Assembly: GCA_032622095.1 (NCBI GenBank) | Contig: CP136062.1 | Location: 195,741,887-195,805,886, forward strand | Length of the DNA: 64,000 nucleotides | Reading direction: 5' to 3' | Source: Siphonodentalium dalli | Lineage: Eukaryota; Mollusca; Scaphopoda; Gadilida; Siphonodentaliidae | Shown: in pieces, positions 14,501 through 26,500 of the stretch | How positions within the stretch are numbered: the stretch's first letter is position 1 | Layout of the letters: every line of letters starts with the position of its first letter | The notes under the pieces: generated by a model | Told to the model about the DNA's origin: nothing | What the model saw: the letters and a program-made list of their open reading frames with translations, nothing else | The model's database searches: none | Made by a program: the position numbers and the translations under genes

Positions 14501-17500
14501 GGTGGTTCTTGTCACTGGTGATCGGTTAGTGAATTTGGTGGTACTTATGACTGGATATCGGTCGGTGAATTTGGTGGTACTTGTGACTGGTGATCAGTTG
14601 GTGAATTTGGTGGTACTTGTGACTGGTGATCGGGGTGAATTTGGTGGTACTTGTGACTGGTGATCGGGGTGAATTTGGTGGTACCTGTGACTGGTGATCG
14701 GGGTGAATTTGGTGGTACTTGTGACTGGTGATTGGTTGATGAATTTGGTGGTACTTGCGACAGGTGATCAGTTGGTGAATTTGGTGGTACTTGTGACTGG
14801 TGATCGGGGTGAATTTGGTGGTACTTGTCACTGGTGATTGGTTGGTGAATATGATGGTACTTGTGACTGGTGATCGGGGTGAATTTGTGACTGGTGATCG
14901 GTTGGTGAATTTGGTGGTACTTGTGACTGGTGATCAGGGTGAATTTGGTGGTACTTGTGACTGATGATCGGTTGGTGAATTTGGTGGTACTTGTGACTGG
15001 TGACCGGTTGGTGAATTTGGTGGTACTTCGGACTGGTGATCGGTTGGTGAATTTGGTGGAACTTGTGACTGGTGATCGGTTGGTGAATTTGGTGGTACTT
15101 GTAACTGGTGATCGGTTAGTGAATTTGGTGGTACTTCTGACTGGTGATCGGTTAGTGAATTTGGTGGTACTTGTGACTGGTGATCGGTTAGTGAATTTGG
15201 TGGTACTTGTGACTGGTGATCGGTTAGTGAATTTGGTGGTACTTCTGACTGGTGATCGATTAGTGAATTTGGTGGTAATTCTGACTGGTGATCGGTTGGT
15301 GAATTTGGTGGTACTTGTGACTGGTGATCGGTTAGTGAATTTGGTGGTACTTGTAACTGGTGATCGGTTAGTGAATTTGGTGGTACTTCTGACTGGTGAT
15401 CGGTTAGTGAATTTGGTGGTACTTCTGACTGGTGATCGGTTAGTGAATTTGGTGGTACTTGTGAGTGGTGATCGGTTGGGGAATTTGGTGGTACTTGTAA
15501 CTGGTGATCGGTTAGTGAATTTGGTGGTACTTCTGACTGGTGATCGGTTAGTGAATGTGGTGGTACTTCTGACTGATGATCGGTTGGTGAATTGGTGGTA
15601 TTTGTGACTGATCATTGGTTGGTGAATTTGATGGTGACTGGTGATCGGGTTGAATTTGGAGGTAATCGTGACTGGTGATTGGGGTGAATTTGATGGTACG
15701 TGTGACTGGTGATCAGGGTGAATTTGGTGTTTCTTGTGACTGATGATCGGTTGGTGAATTTGGTGGTACTTGTGACTGATGATCGGTTGGTGAATTTGGT
15801 GGTACTTGTGACTGGTGATTGGAGCAAAGAAATTCAACTCTGATTATATCGATTTCTCCGAACAGTTGCATAGACAGAAATATACTGATACCTAAATATA
15901 GAACAAACCTCTTTTGTCTTTAAATCTGATGAAAGCAAAGCATTCTCCTCGCTTCAAGCTTATAATTTCACCACCCCCAAGACGACGCTTATTTTCAAAG
16001 TAGCATTCTAAAGTATCATCTGATAAGCGCTGTTCCACACCAGTTACCTGTCAACAAAAGGTTATTATATGACTCTTATTAATCCTTTCAGTGCCAGGTC
16101 CGATTTTTGTATCAACCCATTTACCCTGTGCCAATGCATTCTCTTATATATGAGAGTCGACCATAGGTCGCCTCGCATATATAAGAGAATGCATTGGCCT
16201 AACAATTTTTCATCATTTGTTATTATTTTTTACAATTTTTTACAATTTTAATAATTTTTTCTTATATTCTTTAACAGACTTATTTTGTAGGTTTAGTGCC
16301 AGGGAATCTTACGTTTTTCATGGGCATCAAAATTATTACTATGAATACTTGGTGATAGTTTTGAGTTATAACATGCCCCTAAGGTTTTATCCAGTTTGTT
16401 TTTAAATTCGCTATAGCATGCTTAAGCATACCCAAAAAAAATTCAACCCAAAAAAACAAAAAACAAAAACTTTTTTAAAAATATTTTTAATGTTTTTTTA
16501 GGGCCGATTTTACAGACCGTAAATTAGGGCCGATAGGATCGGCCCCTGGCACTGAAAGAGTTAATCCTTTCTATACTAAATACTCACTATCAAGTAGTTT
16601 CCCTTAGGAAGTGTTCAGATAATAAGTTCAACATATGGTCGTTTGTTGAACTTATTATCTGAATATTTCCCACCAATGAATATGAATCATTCAGCTTTTG
16701 TACTATCTATTATTCTGTCTGTCGTCTGCTTTTATTACCTAAGCACCCCTCCAAATGAATAATAGACCATCCCAATGTAAACTTTTACAACTGAAAGGGA
16801 GAATCCATTTAGTATAGAAAGGGTTAATTACCTCCTGAAACTCCAACAGTAAATCGTATACAAGGGGAGTTAATAAATTGTGATACATACCAGGTTTTCC
16901 TATAAATAGGAAAGAGAGGTTAATAACATGCAAGATCACGTGAATTCATTGGCCATCAATAGGTCTACTTGATACCCAGGTTTTTCCATGCTATCCAATC
17001 AGATTGCCCACATCTAAATAGACAGCCAATTGCTGTTGATTCATCCCTTGTTGCTTTGGGTTGAATTGCAAAAGATATTCTGCATTCATTTTTTTTGTCG
17101 AGATGAATGAGAACATAAATCGTTGTGGACACTATGGGGTTTCAAAGCTGATGCAAAAAACTTTTATGGCATGCAGAGGTCATATAATAAAACAGTTATT
17201 ATATTGTTTCTATGATGATATGAGGATGTAACAACCCAATCTCTACCACAGCGCACCAGTCATTACTCCTTCTAACTCCGTAACTGGCAGTGTACCAGTT
17301 TATTGAAAAGATCAGCATTATATATTTAGCATGGGTTTTGCCTACAACAATGGCGAAGACCACAAGTTCCCAACTCAAATTTGTTGAAAGAGAAATGTTG
17401 TGTCTGTTTTAGTAAACATTTTCAAAACATATATTCTTTAGTAGGTCGGAAGTTCAAATCAGAAGGCTCCATTGATAAACTTTACCTGCTGGTTAACAAT

Positions 17501-20500
17501 GGCAGATTGAACAATTTTGCATGAGGAAATTATGTTTCAGTGGTTTTGTGTGCACAAACCAGATCACACCATTGCGCGAAATAGTGCCTAGCTTCATCAG
17601 ATTTTTTTTCTACTCAAAACATCAATCAGCATTGTTTTTAACTTAAAACCCAGCCCCTTTGTTCTACCTTGCCCTTCTTCAGAATGCCCTAAACCTTAAC
17701 CACAGGAGAATTTTGGGTAATTTTTCAGGATTTAGTCGGAAATATGGCTTGTTGCCATTCATCGGAAAGCTCTCACTTACCCATAATTCTCCTGTGGTTA
17801 AATGAGTCGATTATTTAGGGCATTACTGTATCTTCCAAATGGGCAATTTATATGATGTTTTATACCACAAGTCGACATTCGTAATCTAGAACATTCATGT
17901 CTCCCATTTATGCACATTGAGCTCCCACTGAGACCTCTAACAGAGAAATAGTTCACTTCTGCACCCACCCACAAAAACAACCATTTGCATAGTGCTTACG
18001 AACCTCACATTATGCATTTCCTTGCCATTTGCACAGCAGGGGGATTCTGTCACAATGAAATATCACCCGTCAGCCTGCGGGACTACAGTAATAGAGTTAC
18101 TGTTCTTCTGGGCACAACGATATGATCATTCAAGACAAAAATATCCTTATATGCATACGTGCCCAAAATACAAATAATTGCGTCAACAATATATTTTAAG
18201 TATATATACTACCCTATTAGTGATGCGGACCGGACCGCTTTGGACCGGTCCGGTCCGCGGTCCAGGGGTGGACCGCGGTCCGGTCCGGACCGGGTGTCAC
18301 TGGACCGGACCGGACCACTTTTTACCGCCGGTCCGGTACTCTCCGGTCCGGTCCACTATTTTACTTCTGTTATAATAAATTATCGCAAATATTATTGCGT
18401 ATTTGCCGTCATATCAATTAGCAACGATGTATTGGCACACTCAAGTGGTTAATATCTAATAAACGTTTTATGCCACGAAAACAATGTATAGATGTACTTT
18501 GTACATGTCACTTTCCTTAAAATGTATTAGTGTAACACTGGCCAACACTATGTAGCACGTACCCTATCAATGCGACAAACATGCAACTGAATGCGTATGG
18601 AACTATTTGTCATAAATAGTGTAACATGGCATCAACTAATCAATTTGGATGGATATCGAATCGAGTATTCTATTGTTTTTCAGTTATAATTATCGAAAAA
18701 AACATGGAAACCACATTACATAGTACATATACACAAGACAGTCACATTAATCCAATAGTAGTTGTACTTAGGTATATATAACTGTAATTGTCAGGACTAT
18801 ACAATCAGCCATCACAATCCAAGACTCCAATATTAATGTAGTAGTCATATTAGTACACATTTGTATAATTGTCATCAGTATAGTTATTTCGTTTAAATTT
18901 CAATTTAATGAAAATAAGTATGATACGAATCATGCATACGATCAGTTGAGTGCCATGTTAGATTGGTTATAACACATTCTGGCCCTAGCTATATATATGT
19001 CCAATACATTTAATTAGTGCATGTTCGCATTACTAGAAATACTATTATCGTGCATCGTTCCCAGTATATCCCACCAGAGACAGACAATGATGCATACAAT
19101 CGGCAAACAATGTAAGTTTTAACATATATGAACTCATTGCAATTCACTGAACTCAGTAACCTTATAGTTTGTACTATACAGAGTAAAAACTTTGAGAAAA
19201 CAGAGAATTCATTAACATACAGCCTATTATAGGTGGACCGGACCGTTTTGGACCGGTCCAGGCATGTGTACCGGACCGGAATGGCCTGGACCGGACCGGA
19301 CTGGACCACCTTGGCAAGGTGGTCCGGTCCGCATCACTATACACTATGCATAGCGAAAACAAATAATTTATTATATGTTTGCATACATTGACAATCGGTT
19401 TACGAAATAGTTGAACCAGGGTATATGTCTATAATAGTGTTCACAGCAAAGTCCACATGCAACCACCACTAACCATGATAAGGAATGTGGTTTTGTTGTC
19501 AGCCAAGGAATATTTTTATACAGAAAAACATTTGTGTCCACCTCATTTTCATCTGCACAAAAGTAATTTCTCCTTGTATATTATAAAATTGTGTTTAAAG
19601 GATTGCTATCCTGATGAAACAACAAAACACTACCGGAAAGCCAACCCTATTGTGATCACAATGATCCAAGTCCCATAACAATCGCGTAATAAATAAGCCT
19701 AGAAATAAATAAATAATACCCCCACCGGTTGTCGGCTATCTCCGTCGCAAATCCTCATATGACGTCAAATGAGTAAACTAATTAAAAACACGGAATCGGA
19801 GTCGGAGTTAATTGTGTCTACCTATATGACGTCATATGAGTGGCGATGGAAAATGCGGAATCGAGCGCGTGAGTGTAATGGAATTACTGTGGGGCATGGC
19901 ATGTCAATAACATTGTGTACACGTGGTGAATTTTCAACGCCCGGTGAGTTATCTTCACTTGTGATTTGTCATAAGTGCTGCTTGGAAAGTTATTGTTTTG
20001 ACAAGAAATATAGAAGGCCGATTGAGCGGGGTAGGTAACACTTTCGTGACAAAAATAAAGCTTATAAAAACACGAGCCGACATGTGAACTCTATTCGGGT
20101 GCGTGTTCACGATGTTGTTTTAATTTTCCATATATATGCCCCGATTGTCCCGTATTTACAATTCATTCGTGACAATGCCAAATAAATGCAGTGTTTTCGG
20201 CTGTGGCCGGTATAGTGACTCTCAATTAGGTATAATTCTGCATTCATTTCCAAACGACGTTCGTTTACGTGACATTTGGTGGGATTTCTGTGGGAAACCC
20301 GTTACTCAAAATCAGAAACTATTGAAGTAGTTGCCAACGAAATAGTCCTGAATTTGTTCCGTCCACTTCGAAAAAATGTGTTTTGAGCACAACGTGAATA
20401 CACTTGGTCGGAACAGTGGCTACCGACGACAACTCAGAGGAAATGCAACCCCCACGTTAAACAAATGGACCACCGACGAGAATGCCATCCCAAGAAAAAC

Positions 20501-23500
20501 GTCAACTCCCGTAAAGAATATAAATTTCCCGGAGCTTCCAGTCGTGAGTATATCCAATCGAACCTATCGCTAAAAAGCCAATACATATACCAAATAAAGA
20601 GCGTTTCATTTGACGAGTCAGTCATGGTTACGAATACATACCATTGCAGTTAAAGTGGGGTGTATATTGATGAATAATTTAGTAAAGTATTCACGATGAC
20701 AACTCGAGTCCCCATTTTCCTTCACCATGACTCAATAAAGAGCGTTCCATGTTTAGAGTATTCCTTATATGGTGCGAATAAAAATAGTTTAATAAACCGG
20801 AAATTGCTACGACTTTGACGGATATATAAAGCATGTATATCGCAAGTTCGTGTGCATGTATTTACGTGTATTGGTGTAAACAGTAAATAATCACGATGAC
20901 AACTGTTCTAATTCGAGTCCCAATTTTCCTTTACCATGACTAAATAAAGAGCGTTCACTGTAAAATAAATCACAGATGAAGACTTTGATATATTAATAAG
21001 TATATTCTACCACGATGTAAAAATAAATCATCGTATATTATTTCGGTTTTACGGTCAGTTATCTATATAAACATGTGCTCGTGTTTCTCTTTTTTTCGTT
21101 ACCGGAATAGTCAAATTATATTATATATTCATATAAAGATTTCATATAGGCGAAGACTTGCACAGTTAATACTAATAGACAATTATCATATCGTAAACAT
21201 TCCAGTGTCCAGATCCTACGTAAAATGCGGCATGGCTTTATAATTACAACACATCGCGATGCATATAATAATAACACGCTAAAGACGTTTAATTGTGAGA
21301 ACACGATGTATTTGCATTCGCAGTCTCCCATTATGCGACAAACGTCAAATGCCGCGATGGAATTCATGATCGCTTTGCGCGTGCAAACTTATGATATCGT
21401 TGAATATCTATGCGTTGTCAATGAGTTACCACGTGGTCGATCATGTGACTATGCTTCTGTTTACACGTGACAATCATGTGATGTGGCCGATGATCACGTG
21501 ACTCGTCTACAACACAAAATCTTCGGCTAACTTCGGAATTGTTTTTAATCGTTATAAAAATAACGATTAGCGGCCGAATATTAGATTACATGCACATACT
21601 GGACATTTTATGTATATATTATCGGTATATTGAAAGAAAATACTAAATTTTTTTCAGGATCATATTCCTTTAAGTCAGTTAATGGACTCGCCATTGGAAT
21701 TTCAAACTAAATGGTCCAACCCTTCAGGCTCGGCCATCTAGTTTCCGAATATCCAGTTGGTTGTCCATTAACCCTTTCATGATGGGAGCTGCGCTGGTGC
21801 AGCAATAAAGATCATTCTCTTATGTATGTGAGCCTCGCATATATTAGAGAATGCACTGGCTTACATGGTCAATGTAAATATTATTAGGCCAATGTATATT
21901 TCCCTATATAAGAGAATGCATTGACAATGTGAGAAAACTTAAAAGACAACTTGTACTTTTTGTGTCTTATTTCAGAAGTGCATTTCATGTTGTTTCATTT
22001 TCTGAATTTCTTCTGAAATACACTAACCCAGATATTTACAATTGACGGTCATATAAAGGAGGAATTTGACCAAACTCAGCTCAAATAAGTGTGAAAACAG
22101 GCTTTTTCTAATTCCTGGTCATTTTAAATATTTTCAGGTAGTAAACTACCTCCGACAATGGCACTGTTTTTCAGAGATAGGGCACTGTTTTTCAGATATA
22201 GGGCAGACATTATATTAATCCATAATATCTTTCCGAATCTTTACCAGATAGAGTGCCAGCCGACCAAATAAATTAGTATCTGTTGTGCATGAGTCTATAT
22301 AGCCTAAGTTTAACTTTTCAAGCACGATGATGATGGGTTTGTATTTATCGCTATGTTTTCCGTTAATTATCTTTTACAATCAAATATGATCTGAAACTAA
22401 GCTATTCGTTCATGTTATAATTTTCAACTAACTCAGTTTTGTAGATCTGTCCATGAAATTTTCCCCTTATATATATATATGCGAGGTGTTTAAATATGTG
22501 CGTATAGTCACGCTGCACAATGTGAATTATGCAGGCGTGAACATTTCAAGGAATATGTCCATGCATGCTGTTATGTACCATTTTTACGGGGAGGACGAAT
22601 ATTCTAGGTTCTTGTTCAGTACAACTCGTAGCGGGCATGTTTCCGAGTCAATAAGCCTCTATATTTTGGCGTGCAGATAACAACTATTCTGGAAATTCCA
22701 TGTTTTTTTATATTTATTTATTTATTTTTACTAAGTTATTTATATACTGAACAGTTCGTGTAAGTTTATGCACATGTAATATTTTGTCCACTACCGACAT
22801 AGCAGTTAAAGATTGTTGACTACATCATGATGATATACCCGCACATGAAATGTTATTTCAAAACACGCTCGTGACATTCGCTGCAATGTAATAATAATAT
22901 AACTCTTCATGGAATGACCCTCATATAAAACAAAGTATGATCTATGTATCTGACTGTTTATTGGATCATAAATGCAAGTCGCGAATTATAATGACGGGGT
23001 AATACCTGGCAAATTTTTAAAACAAGTCGACGCACTGTATGCATGGGCGTGGCGACCGGGTGGTCCTAACTTTGGTCAAAATGTTCAACGTTGGACATGC
23101 CATGCATACCCGAACCAACAGAAGTAATTTGACATTTCAGCCAGAAAATAGATTCGAATCAGTTTGGAAAGTTTTTTTGTTTTAAATAGAAAAAGAAGAT
23201 ATACAAAGTTATGAAGTTTCAAAGAGTTTTGGAATTTTTGATATCTCGAGGTCAAGGGAGATGTATTCAATTCTAAGATGAACTCAATAAACACACTTTA
23301 TAGTGTCGTCCATATCGATGCATTTATCTTCTTCTATATATGTTTGTTTTTATTATTTCATGAACAATGTTGGACATATCAACAATTATGACGGGCATTA
23401 ATCATTCCGACAAGCCCATATAACCTGTATTATTTGTTCCACAAGGTTGTTATGTGCATGTATTTGGCGTTTGAGATAAGCCTACACAGCTATAATCTAC

Positions 23501-26500
23501 TAAATATACGACCGTGCACCTCCTGTGCCGAGCGCACGGTTGTCACGATATCGGACATGAATACATGTTGCACCTCAAGATCTCAACGGAACATCTGCAA
23601 CATGCACCTTTTCACCTTATAATTTAAAATAAGCTTGGATATTATGCTTGTGTGGGTCTATAGGGTTATATATATGCATGGCGACAAAATGCGTCCCGAG
23701 AAATTTTTTGCGCCATCAGAATTGTAAAACTGTACCATTTGTTCAGTTAAACTGTATATGATCGACGTAAAGGCCGCGGATCTTGAGAACACCTACCCGG
23801 TACTATATATATTGGCCTATATTATTTTATGAGCGAAATAATGCAGCCCAATGTTAGTTAAAATTGTATATCCACACATAGTTATGTTTTTATTAATTTC
23901 CTATTTATACCAAAACATTTACTGACCGTCAAGTCAATGCAATTTCAGCGTAGATATTCCGTTAAATACACGTAACGTCCATAGGAATAACACTATTTAC
24001 CGGTGGAATGCATGTAACGTCAAGAACAGTAACTCTATTTCATCGAACGTCAGGCGTCATTTGGGGGGATTTAATATTCAAAATGTTATTCTGGGCGTAA
24101 ATATGCCGTTCTGTTTGTGCTTTTTCATGTTTATTGAAAGATATCGTCATATTCCATTTAGTATAATCAACAAATTGTCTGAATTAACTTGTAATAATAA
24201 ACAGAATTTGTTTTAATATTTTAGTGAGAATGTACACGAAAAAGGCTAACAAAAACACGTTTTTCTCGCGAATGTGCAACTCCCGAAACCAGAACATTTT
24301 ACAATCTGTTACAATAAAACAATCTTGCTATGAAAATATAAAGTTCTTGTAGTACCCTAAAAGTTGCAGACAAACATTTTTCTAAGCGTCCTAGGATTTT
24401 CATCCCATGGTCTATAAAGGTCTTGTATTGTGTAGATGAAATTATTTTCATTTGAAACATTTCACCGATAATGGGCTGCAGGGTGTGCAGATGGATTCAA
24501 TTTTGAAAAACCAAGATGGCTGCTGGAGGCCATGTTTTATAATGAATTTCAGAAATAATCGATGGCTCCAATCTAGAAGACATCCCGAAGATCCATATGA
24601 AGTTTGGTGATAATTGGATGAGGGATATGACCTGTAGGTTGTGCCAAAAGATTTAGTCATGCAAAGAGTAAAATCCAAAATGGTTGCTGGCAGCCATGTT
24701 TTTCTACAAGTTTTGAAAAAAATCAATGATCCTAAACATGCCTGCAAAATTTCAAAACAATTCTCTAATAAATGCGGGCTGTGGGCTGAGCCGATGGATT
24801 CAAATTTGAAATACAAGATGGCTGCTGTCAGCCATGTTTTACAAATTTTGGGAAAAAATTGATGACTCCCATCTGGAGGTCACCCCGAGATCCATATGAA
24901 GTTTGGTGATGATCGGATGAGGGATGTAGCCTATAGGGTGTGCCGAAGGATTTAGTCATGCAAAGAGTATAATCCAAGATGGCTGCTGACGGCCATGTTT
25001 TATATCAAATTTTGGAAATATTTGATGGCTCCAATCTAGAGGTCACCCCGAAGACCCATACAAAGTTTGGTGATTCTCGGTTGAGGGATGTGATCTGTAG
25101 GGCGAGCCAAATGATTTAGCGATGCAAAGAGTAAAATCCAAGATGGCTACTGGCTGCCGTGCTTTTTCATAAAAATAATTCAAATTTGGTGGCTCACATC
25201 TAGAGGTGATCCTAAACATGCCTGCAAATTTAAAAAACAGTTCTCCAATATATGCGAGCTGCGGGATGAGCCGATGGATACAAATTTGAAATCAAAGATA
25301 ATGGCTGCTGGTGGCCATGTTTTTTAAAGAATTACATAAAAAAGATCTAGATGACACCCCGAAGATCCATAAGAAGTTTGGTGATGATCAGATGAGGGAT
25401 ACGGCCTGTAGGGTGAGCCAAAGGAAATTGTTGACAGACTGACGCAATAGTTGAGATAATAAGTTGAAGAAGGAGGGACAACTCCATTAAAGAAAGTTGG
25501 ACTGTGTCAAATTTAATAAAATTGACCAAAATATGTAGGAATACAATCTCAGACGGATGAACACACATAATGCCAGACAGTGGACAAAAAAGCTGATTCC
25601 AGTATATCCAACTCAATTTTGGAGATATGGGGGGGGGGGGTATAATTGAGACAGTCAGGGGTATAATTAAGACAGTCAGGTAAACAAGTATTCATTTCAT
25701 GAGTTGGGGTATAAATCTGATTTAAAACTGTCACTGGGTGTTGGTTGGTAGTCGATTAGATACAAAGCTTGAAATAGGGTGTCTGTCATTTGCAGAATGA
25801 TGTCCCCAGAGGGTGAATTTAGTGATGCTACCCCGCATAGTGGGCTAGCATCACCAAATTCACCCTCTGGGGACCTCATTCTGCTTACACCTCAGCAGAA
25901 TGAGGTTCCAAGAGGGTGAATTTCGTGATGCTAGCCCGCTATGCGGGGTAGCATCACTAAATTCACCCTCTGGGGACCTCATTCTGCAAATGACAGACAC
26001 ACTATTTCAAGGCTTGATTGGATAGTAACCTTTAAGAAGACGTCGACACCATCATCAGTGAATCCACTCTGGTATGACATTGCACTGTAATCTGATTGGC
26101 AATCCATTCTTATACTGTTATCTTCTTCCAAGATAAGGTCAATTCTGAGAGGATTCCGACCCCAACATAGTGGCTGACGCAATGAATGTTCATACACACG
26201 TTTTGCAACTGAAAATAAATTGACTGGTTTTGAACAAGACTTTCTAATTTCACTAACACCAGAGGCTGTCAGCTGCCAATGATCAGATGATGCATGTGAT
26301 CGTCAGACGCTCTTGCACATCAATAAAGATGGATCCTATTTAACCATTTACGAAAACGTCTGGTGATTGAGACAATCAGGTCAATGTAGTGATGCTATCC
26401 CACACAGCGGACTAGCATCACCAAACTCACCATCTGGGAACCTCATTCTGCTTAAGCCGCATCTTTTGGGAAGTATCTATAGTCTCAAATTAACACTTTA

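Noticed and set aside
12018..15828. CRISPR-like array reading of the short-unit repeat
   Set aside because: There are no unique spacers, the units are contiguous and diverge gradually, and the context is a eukaryotic intron.
14545..15837. 430-codon minus-strand frame (and 380 codons at 12,881-14,023, 225 codons on the plus strand)
   Set aside because: They are pure read-through of the 36-bp minisatellite. The consensus unit has no stop in any minus frame, and frames change where 34-bp units occur. There is no composition beyond the 12-residue period and no splice context.
17440..17475. Possible tRNA-type B box (agttcaaatca)
   Set aside because: There is no A box at the right distance and no cloverleaf could be drawn.
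19769..20038. 89-codon cysteine-containing frame as a gene upstream of the THAP relic
   Set aside because: It shows no recognised family or splice context and its frame differs from the THAP frame. Kept only as a low-confidence note in the feature list.
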